Shown piece by piece: positions 43,234 to 52,785 of a DNA stretch of 57,127 nt. The translations under genes and the position numbers were made by a program. Source of the stretch: Acrasis kona (Eukaryota > Heterolobosea > Eutetramitea > Acrasida > Acrasidae); contig JAOPGA020001447.1 in the NCBI GenBank assembly GCA_026419775.2, positions 1 through 57,127 of the forward strand, given 5' to 3'. A model generated the notes under the pieces. The model saw only the letters and a list, made by a program, of their open reading frames with translations, was not told where the DNA came from and made no database searches. Every line of letters begins with the position of its first letter. Position 1 is the first letter of the stretch.

Positions 43234-43833
43234 TTAGACAGGCCCCACCAACCTTACTCTTTCAATCTCATGACTGTTTTCAGTGCTATTACCAAAGACG
43301 CTGGACAAGATGACCTCAAGAATGGAGAAGCAGCACAAAAACACTCCAAACGCAAATGGGACCACCCAATAAATTACCAAAAAAACATGCATTTTTTGGT
43401 AGAACCAGTTGTGTTGCTCCGACGCGTTTGTGTTGTGGCACTTGTTTCCCCAAACCATTACTGATGCGACAATAGCTAGCACTAATAGGGTTATCTTAAA
43501 TATACAATCGCAGCATATCTGACATGCATTGGTCCTATTACCGCTCGTTTCATCCTTTATTTTCGTTTCCGAATCTTGATTGTTATGTCTGCAAATTAAA
43601 ACCAAGTTGCAAAGAACAACACAAAAGAAAACAGATGTTTGAATTATTTCAAGAATTCCAATTGCTTCCAAAATATCCAACACCGTCTTGGACCTACAAC
43701 TCCCAATGTCAACTTGATTCTCCTGGGCAGCTCTAAGGTTGCCCCAAAGTACTAATGAATATGTTCCAATACCTCCGTTAATGATCAATAATCCAGCGCT
43801 GCTCAATAGTGGGAAAACATACCGTCTTGACAT
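43234..43833 (-). CDS. Four-transmembrane protein of unknown family
   Basis: 199 residues with four hydrophobic segments (about 8-30, 58-82, 110-130 and 150-180), short intracellular termini and a Cys-containing loop after TM3 (WGNKCHNTNASEQHNWF). The layout recalls tetraspan proteins, but the CCG motif of true tetraspanins is absent. The loop has potential N-glycosylation sites. Function unknown. It faces the F-box gene at 44098, divergently. Confidence 0.7.
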   Translation of the reverse strand: MSRRYVFPLLSSAGLLIINGGIGTYSLVLWGNLRAAQENQVDIGSCRSKTVLDILEAIGILEIIQTSVFFCVVLCNLVLICRHNNQDSETKIKDETSGNRTNACQICCDCIFKITLLVLAIVASVMVWGNKCHNTNASEQHNWFYQKMHVFLVIYWVVPFAFGVFLCCFSILEVILSSVFGNSTENSHEIERVRLVGPV

Positions 43834-44097
43834 GGTGATTGTACTTTACTTTGAATTTTTAAAAATATATTAGGTCAACGGCAGTTTTATTTATGGTATT
43901 GCATTTTACAACAGCTTGTACTCTTGTAGGTTAATATCTGGCACAATAAAAAATAAACTAACCATTGTATGTATCGTAGAGATAATTTGTAAACAAACTT
44001 TCGGGTTGAGCGAAGTTCCGGAGAGATTGGAACTTTGAATTACACAAATAAATTCGTGAAAAGAGCAAGAGTGCATTCATAATAGACTCAAAACAAG

Positions 44098-45474
44098 ATG
44101 AAGAGGAAAGGAACACAGTTACAATCGGGTCATTGTGAGAAGAAAACGAAATATACAATCGACATTTTAAACCTGCCAGAACTAGTCATAGGAGAAATCA
44201 TTAGTTACTTGGACTATAAAAGCCTTAATTCTCTCAAACAATCCAGCATTAGGTTGAGTCAATTGATTTCATCTATGCCACCACCCATTTTATACGCCGT
44301 GAATTTAATTCGCCAGTTCATCTCTGAGGAACACAATCCTGAAGCCACATTCTCCAGTATTCAACAACGTGGCAACGAAAAACTCACTCCAACTTCAATG
44401 TTTCTTCATGAATTATACGAACGACTTACAGGATATCTACAATCTTCGACACAAAACATACAACCTTTCGAGTTTCTGTCATTTATGAAACCCGATCAAA
44501 TCTACATGAATTTCTACAAAATCAAGATTGCCGACGACACAAATATCGTCGTCTGCCAAAGGCCCGAAACATATGGTATATATTACCTCCAAATGACCTT
44601 ATTTACTTTTGATAACTCTACTGACTTTTTTAATCAAATTATTGTGTCCTACGAAACGAAATATGGCGAACCAATCGAAGATTACGGCTATAACTCTCAT
44701 CTCATTGAACGGATGTTACAATTAATAAAATTGAATATCACTCCGGAAGAGTTTCTGAACAAAATATTTACAATCGTCGGTTTACCGGAGGGGATTGTTG
44801 ATGATATATTGAGCAAGAACGATCTTGTGGCCGAAAAAGACGAAGAAGAAGAGGAGCCGGATCATATTATTTTATACAAGCAATCAAATGCATTAGTAGG
44901 CAAGATTATATCAAAGTACGGGTACAGCACTAATCTTGCACAAGAGTTACTCAAACTAGTGGAACGCATGCTTTGTAATATAATTTTTGATAATAAATTA
45001 AAGAATGAACCTCGTCAGAAGGCTCGTAATAAAGAAATAGCACACAAGCAAGTATCACATGCTAGTGGTTGCATTATTAGTAGTTTTTATGATATGAATG
45101 CTTGTATTATGCTTAAAGGAACTTATAGACTCAATTTCTTAGATGGCTCCAACGCGATGATTAGCGTTGAGTCCATACATAAGGATGGAGATATAGACAC
45201 TTGGAAGTGTGACCTAGAAATTAAAATTTTAATGAATGGTAGGGAAGAGAAGTGCACTATTGTAAATGGGTTCATTGGCAGCTCGGATATGAATATTTAT
45301 AGTAGAAGCAGGTGCAAGTTGATGGATGAGGTTAAAAGGAAGATGGATGCGTTCAATAATGAGGATTCAAAAGTTTTTGAAGAATTTTTAGTTGGTTGTG
45401 TTAAATTATTTGCACCAGAGTTCGTTTTTAGAATATCAAACCCAAGTATCCAGTCGTACGATAGTTATCTTTGA
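44098..45474 (+). CDS. F-box protein with unrecognised C-terminal region
   Basis: 458 residues, single exon, start ATG at 44098. The F-box is at about 24-62 (LNLPELVIGEIISYLDYKSL). The rest shows no WD40 or LRR repeats. It holds two similar segments (NSHLIERMLQLIKLNITPEE and STNLAQELLKLVERM) and an acidic patch (EKDEEEEEPD) between them, so the target-binding part may be an internal duplication. It should act as an SCF ubiquitin-ligase receptor. It is the last ordinary gene before the repeat-rich right flank. Confidence 0.8.
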   Translation: MKRKGTQLQSGHCEKKTKYTIDILNLPELVIGEIISYLDYKSLNSLKQSSIRLSQLISSMPPPILYAVNLIRQFISEEHNPEATFSSIQQRGNEKLTPTSMFLHELYERLTGYLQSSTQNIQPFEFLSFMKPDQIYMNFYKIKIADDTNIVVCQRPETYGIYYLQMTLFTFDNSTDFFNQIIVSYETKYGEPIEDYGYNSHLIERMLQLIKLNITPEEFLNKIFTIVGLPEGIVDDILSKNDLVAEKDEEEEEPDHIILYKQSNALVGKIISKYGYSTNLAQELLKLVERMLCNIIFDNKLKNEPRQKARNKEIAHKQVSHASGCIISSFYDMNACIMLKGTYRLNFLDGSNAMISVESIHKDGDIDTWKCDLEIKILMNGREEKCTIVNGFIGSSDMNIYSRSRCKLMDEVKRKMDAFNNEDSKVFEEFLVGCVKLFAPEFVFRISNPSIQSYDSYL

Positions 45475-48099
45475 ATTGTGAAATAAAAGGTGTACTTTGA
45501 TTACATCGAACCTTGTACCATATGATTCCATCCACAAACCCATTCTGCGTTAGGGCGTGTCGTTCACAATCATCCATAATATTTCTAATGGAATTGTCCT
45601 CTCCTTTCCTACACCGTACGAAAGCAATCTCAAACACACATGTCCGATCGCAATCAGCAAATTAAAATCAAACCGTATGCACTTTGGCTTATCCGAGTTT
45701 CTTCAACCATCTCTAGTATGATGTTTTTTTGAAGCTTACAATGGGCAACCTTATCTCCAATACAGATTAATAAAGCAACGGTATAAATCGTCGAATTAGG
45801 TCCACATTACTATGAAGAACATGAATTCTCTTTATATTTTCGTCAATAAAGGTGATTAGATCTTGATTCAAGAAGGTACAAGTCTTCCAAATGATTGTAC
45901 GTGCATTGTAAATCTGAATATCTCACTTCAACATGCTTGTGTAGGTGGTGGTCAACCAACATACTAATTATTTTTGTAACGGCCAAGTATAAAAACCGAT
46001 AAAGGAAAAAATTGACAAAACAAAATCCAAAACAAAGACATCAGGAGACATCCTAGGAAGCAAGAAGCATCTATGCCGCACATNCTCTGCCGTTGAGAAC
46101 CATGCCGTATGCTGTTTGAAGCCATAACCGACAAGTATACCTATAAAGAAGGTAAGTAACCCACTTTATCTTGACATTGACAAACTTCCACAGATACCAG
46201 ATACCTTACGAAACACACATTTGAACCTGATTCTGCCGGATAGGCGAAGAAGGTTGTGCATAAAGACATCGAACCGGGTTACTCACTGCCAAAGGTTGAT
46301 GCTATACATTGTACAGTCGGTCGGTGTTTCTGCACATCTTCGCGAAGTCAACTGTTGCACAATCAAGGTAACGTAACTAAAAGTTCATATTGTCGCACTT
46401 TCATTTGTTACACTCATCGCATTGTACAACAGGATATATTCTCCTGTGTGGTAAAAACCTTTTAGGTTCAGTTTGGCTTGGTTTGGTTTGACTTGGTTTT
46501 ACCCACGTACATTTGCTTTAGGTTAACAATAGCGTTTCCCTCTGTGCCCTGTTGACAATGAGAAGTAAAGACCGTTCGATGCACAGCAATGTGCCTGATA
46601 GGTTTGCCCTGATCTGCCGGATTGGTGTAACGGCAAACCACTCACATCCTTCGTGTTGTGATTATAAATCAGCAATCAAACCAGTTATGGATGTCCATCG
46701 CGGACACCTACGACATAACATATAACTGGAAGGGGAGGTCATACTGTCACAGGATGTACATGGATTCGAAATCCGCAGTTTGGTGGGAGATGTTGTAAAA
46801 GTCAACGCTTAGAACGCCACACATCCTTCGGGGGTAACAGTCGACGTCTTATTCTCTTCTGTTCCATATGTGTGGTAGAGTTGTTGTCCGAGGCATGAAA
46901 GTTCTCTACATGCTTCACTTCGTCATTTCAATCCCACTCAGCGTCGCCGGTTGCTTTTTGATGGGCAGCTAGGTGATGTAGGTTTAGGCAGAGTACTTCA
47001 TGTTCTCATCATGTTAACTTGTAGTGGGGTTACTTGGTGGGCGTGTGAGGGGTCTCGTTAGAAGTGCTCACTACACTTTTAATGGTCCTGTCTTTTCCGT
47101 TTGACAACTGGAGATGAAAACTTTTTTAAAGTAGTTCTCCGTTGTTGATAGTAGTATGTGAAACCATTTGGGAATAACGTCTACTGTCGCTGCGGTACCG
47201 TTTCGTATTGTTTTCTGCTTATCCAAAGTACAAGACTCACAAATAGAGAGTCCAATCCATAGTCCTTCTCAAGTTTCGTCATCTTCAATTATAGACCAGA
47301 ACAAGTACATTTTCCAGATACCAGCAACAGATACCAGCAACAGATGTCAACTACATTGTTCACACAAACAACATCAACGACAAACGATCAATCCAACGTT
47401 GTTCCGCACAGATACAACAAGTAGAACACCAGACAAAAACAACACAAGCGCATCAAGAGCACATTCAATTACTACCAAGCCTCACAACGTTCACACAACA
47501 TACTTCACAAACATTGACGCTCACAACAAATAAATTACATTAACGCATCACGACCGTGACACATTTCAACGATCCAATCCAGAGTCCTTCTTCAAGCGTC
47601 ACCATCTCCACGACGAAGTATAACCACAGTCACACCAAGTACATTTTACTAGATACCAGCAGACGCATCAACACCAACATTTTATCAATCCAACATTGCT
47701 CCGCACAAGTACACAACTACTTTCGAACAACGACGCATTACAACACCGACTTGAGACATCACCACTCCACATGCACAACAAACACACATGGTCACAAACG
47801 GAGACATTAGGCCTCACATTAATCGCATTACAATTTCCCAAACCATCTTCAACAAACAATCAAAGGTACATTATACACGCAGACAGGATCAATAACACTA
47901 CCCGCCACAACATTTCCAGAATGTATTAAAAGCCATTACGCATATAGTCACTTGTAACAACATCAACATTAAACTCTTCAAAGAATACAAAAGATTAATC
48001 CAACATGGTCGCCCTGAGACATTCTGATTCCCATTAATCTCATTTCTTCACCAACCTACAAAAGTATTTTCTCCAATTAATCCAATGTCGCCGCCAACT
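45475..48099. other. Gene-poor, repeat-rich stretch
   Basis: No intact gene seen. 45490-45600 matches 48240-48320 (GATTCCATCCACAAACC). 45826-45996 is the inverted partner of 1934-2106. 46065-47000 contains broken plus-strand coding remnants (ITDKYTYKE, then after an intron-like gap RYLTKHTFEPDSAG and KKVVHKDIEPGYSLPKVD; later GEVILSQDVHGFEIRSLVGD). 47160-47960 is His/Thr-coding low-complexity DNA that resembles the reverse complement of 10850-11000. N at 46084. Confidence 0.4.
45826..45996 (-). repeat. Dispersed repeat, inverted partner of 1934-2106
   Basis: Matches the reverse complement of 1934-2106 with scattered substitutions; no conserved reading frame. Confidence 0.85.
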
Positions 48100-48990
48100 G
48101 AGCATGAGCAGTAGCCTTTGCACATACCATCTCGAATGTAAGTAAAATCATTTTTAATTCACTAATGGTGCGTAGAGTCTGGCAAGATGGATGACATTTT
48201 CAACACATGTTCGACCAATCCCATCACAACATTCAACGAGGACATACATTTACATCAAACCTTATCGTGTGATTCCATCCACAAACCTCCTACGTTGGAG
48301 CGTGTCAAACTGTCCTGCATTATCCAACATCACACTACGGAAGGTTTCTTTGTAATCATGGACAACCGAGAGATGATGGTTTCTCATTTCGCTACCAACC
48401 CACTTTCTGAAGAGTAATCTTTATACATGCCATCTCAAACGTAAGTAAAATTGTGTTTTCGTTTCACTAATGGAACGTATATAGTCTGGTAAGATGGATG
48501 CCTTTTTCTACAAGATGGAATCAACCACATTTACACCTCTACCCAACATTGAAAAACATTGATGCTAATGGATGTGAAATTAATTCTCCTATACATTCAC
48601 TTTTATTGCAAAGAATTCTCATCACCATCATGGGCATGCCGTAAGTACCTTATTATTACTTTTTCTAATGCAACGAATAGGCGTGACAACATGAAGAAGA
48701 TAACAATCAAACCATCTTACAACTTTTAATCAAGTAAAAAACTTTGACCATCAACAGTTTTCATTGCAAAGATTGTAGATTATCTCATCGTATGTAAGCA
48801 GAGAGTCCTCAAGAGAATGCACAATCACGTTGACATTTAATTTTCAAATGTCAAAAGACGGATCCATCTAGCGGAGACTAACTTGTCCTAACTGATTCAA
48901 AACTGTACGTAATAAAATTTACATTTACCAAAACTGCCGGTTTCCATCATTCTTTCTCAACATCCGAATAATGTCTTGATTGTAACTGGA
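48100..48990 (+). repeat. Right inverted block A (partner 15076-16045)
   Basis: Reverse-complement match to the left arm extension. It carries intron-like units at 48138-48177, 48440-48484 and about 48641-48681, all GTAAGT donors with a CTAAT branch-like site and a TAG end. An ORF at 48187-48417 (MDDIFNTCSTNPITTFNED..., MDNREMMVSHFATNP) may be a family exon. The homology ends abruptly near 48996, where the ORF island begins. Confidence 0.8.
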
Positions 48991-49047
48991 GGGGATTCTA
49001 TGCTTTGAGTTGGAGAGGTTGACAAAAGGGCTTTTCCACCCCATCAG

Positions 49048-49278
49048 GTGAGATTCAAAGAGGGAACAGAACAATGGAACTTTTTAATGGAGGTTCGTAA
49101 TCACGATGCTAACAAGAAAGCCTTTTACTCCTACATGAGGGATTTGAATTCTAGACTGGCCGAGGTGGATAAAAACGAGCCGTGGTCTGACTATATAGAA
49201 TATGCCGATTTGAAACAAACGAACCCTAACTTTGATATTCTGAATAATTGGTTGTTAAAGGTTAGAGGCGTTATTTAA
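49048..49278 (+). CDS. Short unrecognised ORF, probably the last exon of a gene
   Basis: 76 codons (KEGTEQWNFLMEVRNHDANK ... WLLKVRGVI) with balanced composition. A CATCAG acceptor-like site directly precedes the frame at about 49028, so it may be a 3' exon whose upstream part is lost at the repeat boundary. A TAATAAATAATA tail follows the stop. No family recognised. Confidence 0.4.
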   Translation: MRFKEGTEQWNFLMEVRNHDANKKAFYSYMRDLNSRLAEVDKNEPWSDYIEYADLKQTNPNFDILNNWLLKVRGVI

Positions 49279-49403
49279 TAAATAATAGTATTTGAGGTCA
49301 CTATGGTCTGTGTATTGAAACAAACTGCTCACCTATAATAAATATCTAGAAGTGTTTAAAATTGTATGTATCGCGGTGCAAATCATGTGAGAACGCGAGA
49401 GTA

Positions 49404-49595
49404 TTATTGGTCATGTGTAGCTTCTTGCTCATGTATGCTGTCCACAGTACATGTGGCCACAACTTGAGGATTGTTCTCTGGTTGCAGATCAAGATCATCG
49501 CCCAGTTCGTCCTGATCTAGACCAGAAGTGATATGATGATCAAAAAACAAGAAAATTTTAAAAGTTAAACAGCGAAGTTTATTCCTTGAATGCAT
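49404..49595 (-). CDS. Small acidic ORF overlapping its neighbour
   Basis: 63 codons (MHSRNKLRCLTFKIFLFFDH..., LDQDELGDDLDLQPENNPQ). Its start overlaps the end of the 49565-49684 ORF by 31 bp in another frame. Composition is protein-like in the second half. It could be a separate gene, or a second exon of the ORF upstream. Confidence 0.3.
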   Translation of the reverse strand: MHSRNKLRCLTFKIFLFFDHHITSGLDQDELGDDLDLQPENNPQVVATCTVDSIHEQEATHDQ

Positions 49596-49684
49596 GTGTT
49601 CCTTTCCTCGATGTGCTTGTGTTTGGCAATGGCACCTCCGATGACACCAACCACACCACCAACAACTGTTCTCCCAAAGGCCAT
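49565..49684 (-). CDS. 39-residue glycine-rich hydrophobic peptide
   Basis: Starts six bases after the stop of the 49690-50454 ORF on the same strand. The N-terminal half (MAFGRTVVGGVVGVIGGAIA) looks like one TM helix with small-xxx-small packing motifs; the rest is polar (KHKHIEERNTC). Too short for family assignment. The tight spacing to the gene upstream is the main argument that it is used. Confidence 0.35.
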   Translation of the reverse strand: MAFGRTVVGGVVGVIGGAIAKHKHIEERNTCIQGINFAV

Positions 49685-49689
49685 AAATC

Positions 49690-50454
49690 TCAAAAGAACC
49701 TAAAGTTTATTTGACGATAGTCACCATTTACTGTGGTTCTTAGGAAGTTCAGATAATCATGCGAATTGTCTGTTGGTACCGGCAAAACTGAGATTGTATT
49801 GTCACAGAATGTGAATGTCATAAACTTGTCTCCCATCCAGGAATACGCTCTGTATGTTTGTAAAACGGATGAGGGGGTAGGTAACACCAATGGAAGTATT
49901 ACAGCCTGGCCAACGTAGTTCGTGGCTGCGTTATGTGTCGCCTGCGGATCAATAAGAGTGAGATTATTAAAAGCCCTTCTTCTATTACAACCAATAAACT
50001 CTATGAATTTAAAGTTATTGGTCATCATTATTATGGAGGCGAATAATGTAATCCTCCTCGCTGAAGCATGAGACAACTTCATTTTTATAATAAAGTTCGT
50101 TGGTCCAAAGACTGGCAGATTCTCCCTAATTCTCTTCCTTTCAACCCTGCCTGTTGAATCGGTAGGCACACTAATTACACGAATGATTCCATTAAGTTCA
50201 AAAAAACTGGCTAGTTCGTATACCCATGCGACTATATTCAACGTCGCTGTTGTCAGGTGAGTAGTTACTTTGGCGCAGACAATCTTGCTTTTTTTTGAGA
50301 TGTCAATGTCAGACAGGTCAACGTCACTCATGTAGAATTCATCATCGATAGTTGATGTAAGTGGATCATTTGGGAAGTTCATGTGTTTATAGATATAATG
50401 ACAATTGCAACAATTACTTAATAATTTTTTAATGTGAGCAGGTTGATTGTTCAT
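49690..50454 (-). CDS. Unrecognised 254-residue protein of the island
   Basis: Begins ATG AAC AAT CAA (MNNQPAHIKKLLSNCCNCHY), where the ATG overlaps the stop of the preceding ORF as ATGA (50451-50454). The N-terminal third holds a Cys pair and an acidic DVDLSDIDISKKS segment. The remainder is rich in beta-like hydrophobic stretches (AWVYELASFFELNGIIRVI, GQAVILPLVLPTPSSVLQTY, DKFMTFTFCDNTISVLPVPT). This could suit a jelly-roll-like structural protein, but no signature residue confirms that. No introns, no TM helix. Confidence 0.55.
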   Translation of the reverse strand: MNNQPAHIKKLLSNCCNCHYIYKHMNFPNDPLTSTIDDEFYMSDVDLSDIDISKKSKIVCAKVTTHLTTATLNIVAWVYELASFFELNGIIRVISVPTDSTGRVERKRIRENLPVFGPTNFIIKMKLSHASARRITLFASIIMMTNNFKFIEFIGCNRRRAFNNLTLIDPQATHNAATNYVGQAVILPLVLPTPSSVLQTYRAYSWMGDKFMTFTFCDNTISVLPVPTDNSHDYLNFLRTTVNGDYRQINFRFF

Positions 50455-51131
50455 TTAAGTTCCAACGCTTTCCCTCTAAACTCTATTGTAAGTTGCATTA
50501 ATCCTTGACGTGATGTTGTATTTTCGCCGTTTAGAATAAATATTGAAGTTTCTACAAAATTTGGGTACTCTCTAATAATTCTCAAATACCTACCCTCTTC
50601 TGTGCCACACCTGTCTCCCTTAACTCTCGCTCTCCAGTTGTACAAGAAGTTTTCTTGCACCTTCTTGGTGTCAGAGGAGGACCGCGCTGACGTAGCCTGC
50701 CCAGTGGTGATGAAGTTTTTGAAATCCCCTTCTAGTTCCAACGCACAACAGGCCTTCTTGGTAAAGGACGATATGACCTTTCTCATCAGTGTTGTGTGCT
50801 GGCTTTCCATCACTTCATCCTCCTCCTCCTCCTCCTCCTCCCTTGGCAAAGGCCCTTGCTCCTCTCCCATTTCGTCATCTTGGTCATCTTGGTCATCTTG
50901 GTCTTGGTCGTCTTGGTCTTGGTCGTCTAGGTCGTCTTGGTCGTCTTGGTCGTCTCCGTAAACATTGTCCATGATGGACTGAAGCTGTCTTTCTCCTTCA
51001 TGTCCTCTTAGCTCGTAGAAGTCCCTGTTTTCATACAGGTGTCTCATCATGTCCGTCGCTAATTTGTTATTCGTATCCGGACTAGGGTAGGTGTTCTTGA
51101 TCATGAACACATGATCTGGAATAAAACTCAT
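50451..51131 (-). CDS. Unrecognised acidic protein of the island (227 residues from its ATG)
   Basis: Start taken at the ATG 51131 (MSFIPDHVFMIKNTYPSPDT). Residues about 60-115 are an Asp/Gln- and Glu-rich run (DDQDDQDDLDDQDQDD-type repeats, then seven Glu). The C-terminal half is globular (FLYNWRARVKGDRCGTEEGR, FVETSIFILNGENTTSRQG). A TATA box lies 220 bp upstream, with a CAA-rich leader between. The stop overlaps the next start by four bases, unusual for a eukaryotic gene. Confidence 0.55.
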   Translation of the reverse strand: MSFIPDHVFMIKNTYPSPDTNNKLATDMMRHLYENRDFYELRGHEGERQLQSIMDNVYGDDQDDQDDLDDQDQDDQDQDDQDDQDDEMGEEQGPLPREEEEEEEDEVMESQHTTLMRKVISSFTKKACCALELEGDFKNFITTGQATSARSSSDTKKVQENFLYNWRARVKGDRCGTEEGRYLRIIREYPNFVETSIFILNGENTTSRQGLMQLTIEFRGKALELK

Positions 51132-51141
51132 GATGTTCTTC

Positions 51142-51300
51142 AAGTAGAAGAAGGGATTAATTGTCCTCCTTCTGTTGTTGTTGTTGTGGTTGTGTTATTG
51201 TGGTTGTGTTATTGTGGTTGTGTTATTGTGGTTGTGGTTGTTGTGGTTGTTGTTGTTGTTTTTGGTGTTCGAGATCATCTTGTTGTTTGTGTTGGTTGTG
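51142..51300 (-). repeat. CAA/CCACAA simple-sequence leader
   Basis: Minus-strand (CAA)n and CACAACCACAATAA-type units between the TATA box and the first ORF of the minus-strand cluster. Open in no useful frame. Confidence 0.7.
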
Positions 51301-51347
51301 TTGTTGTGTTTTTTAAAACTTGAAAAACCCTTCTTCCTCTAATGGAC

Positions 51348-51354
51348 TTTTATA
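51348..51354 (-). promoter_or_regulatory. TATA box upstream of the minus-strand ORF cluster
   Basis: GACTATAAAAGTCC on the minus strand, itself nearly palindromic, followed by an A/C-rich leader (AACACAACAACACAACC). The layout is like that of the 21264 and 55747 promoters. Confidence 0.5.
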
Positions 51355-51660
51355 GTCTGCTCTTTGGTCCTATCGCAAAGTTTAGTACAAAAAAAAAGTT
51401 TTTAGGAACCTATTTTTGTTCCATTCACAAATGGTGGACATGACAGCTCCCTAACGTATAACTGACATAAATTGTCTCACTATAGTGAAATATGGCCACA
51501 CATGTCATGTCTTAAATTAGTACAATAATGCTGATCATTGTAAAGATAGTCAAAATAGACTGCTTCGAGTCATCTGTTTGGGCATCAGGTCAAAAATATT
51601 TTTGCAAGTAGGCTACATTTGATAAAGAGTCCAGAGAGGAGGATCCAATTTCTCACAATG

Positions 51661-51689
51661 TATTGTCGATGGACAGAAAGCAGGACACG
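51661..51689 (+). repeat. 29-bp perfect inverted repeat, left copy (right copy 52587-52615)
   Basis: Exact reverse complement of 52587-52615. Both encode the same peptide, IVDGQKAGH, on opposite strands, so this is a remnant of a duplicated coding segment. Confidence 0.85.
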
Positions 51690-51820
51690 TAAAAATAGAT
51701 TTTGTGATAAAAATGGTAATGACGTCTGTCAATCAAATGCGGGCGAGAACGGGCTAAGACGGGCTAAGACTGCGTGGTAGCCTCATTTATCATGTCACAT
51801 TTGTTACAAGAACACACAAT

Positions 51821-52249
51821 GANCAACTTCACCCCAGCAACAATCCTTGACAGAATGAACAAACAGTTCGAAACGGCCAGGAACTGTGAAGAGTATCTCA
51901 AGACTCTCATACGTTGGACACTGAAGGAGTTTATGTTTACTTAGAGACAGAGATTAAGCACATCATCTCTAACATTGCAATGGAGTATATCAACCTTGCA
52001 AACAAGGTATATAATACNATCGTATCAAGCAGGAGTGAAAGGACTAAAAAATTTGAAAATGATAGAAAGTCAAATCCTGAAAGTGCTCGAAAAACAAAAA
52101 TGAACCTAAACGAAACATTTGGAAAGAAAGGCGAGAAGCTATATGAAGAGTTTTTAACAAGTTGCCTGGCTAACGATGTTGAAGTTGAATCGTTCTTGTA
52201 TTCGCTCACAAAACCAATCATGTGTTTTTGTTGGGAATGCTTTTGTTAG
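51821..52249 (+). CDS. Unrecognised helical protein with one apparent frameshift
   Basis: The frame opens at 51821 (ATG, an N at 51823) as NFTPATILDRMNKQFETARN and runs to about 51905. After a one-base shift it continues as LDTEGVYVYLETEIKHIISN ... ERTKKFENDRKSNPESARK ... GKKGEKLYEEFLTSCLAND to the stop at 52249. The composition is alpha-helical and charged. The Ns at 51823 and 52018 show uncertain base calls, so the shift may be an error. No family recognised. Confidence 0.4.
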
Positions 52250-52506
52250 CGACCATAAATAATCTAACACCATTGAATTGTTTTTAAATGCTTGTAGCTT
52301 TGGCCGTCCTAAGTTTAATAACTCCAGTCCTTCTAAATATTTTCTGGCATTACGCACAATATATCATTTGGGTTCTCTTTTGTATTGGATAAATTCCGCA
52401 TAATCCACTTTGTTTAACCTTGGTGTTCTTCACCCATGGTGGCTTCAATGTGTTTTGTCTATTCATTATTAAATTGACATTATCCTAAACCCTAATTTAG
52501 TGTCAA

Positions 52507-52785
52507 TCAGTTGTTGAATGCGGGTGAATGCGGGTGAAAATTGGTCTTGACAAGTACACCTTTTTTATTGTTGAATTCCTTTTTTGCGTGTCCTGCTTTC
52601 TGTCCATCGACAATAGGTTTTTTCAACCAAGCACCCTTGCAATTAGGATTATGCAGGTTACAATCATAAAATCCAAAAACGTTTCTCACAATCCAAATTA
52701 GGATGCATGTGTCCGAAGGCCGGATGATGCCTTTGCATGAATCGCAGCTTCCAGAGCAATTAACAAACAATGAAGACAAACACAA
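52507..52785 (-). CDS. Cys-rich fragment, possible zinc-binding domain
   Basis: Open on the minus strand with no ATG near the start. The Cys spacing is NCSGSCDSCKG ... FYDCNLHNPNCKGAW, followed by IVDGQKAGHAKKEFNNKK. A second, broken copy of the last part lies inverted at 51640-51700. Probably the 3' part of a gene that lost its 5' end to, or overlaps by 16 bp, the divergent ORF at 52770. Confidence 0.35.
   Translation of the reverse strand: MCLSSLFVNCSGSCDSCKGIIRPSDTCILIWIVRNVFGFYDCNLHNPNCKGAWLKKPIVDGQKAGHAKKEFNNKKGVLVKTNFHPHSPAFNN

Noticed and set aside
49565-51131. Bacterial contamination as the reason for overlapping ORFs
   Set aside because: Codon use and AT content match the surroundings, there is a TATA box and no ribosome-binding sites, and the flanks join this genome's own repeat family.
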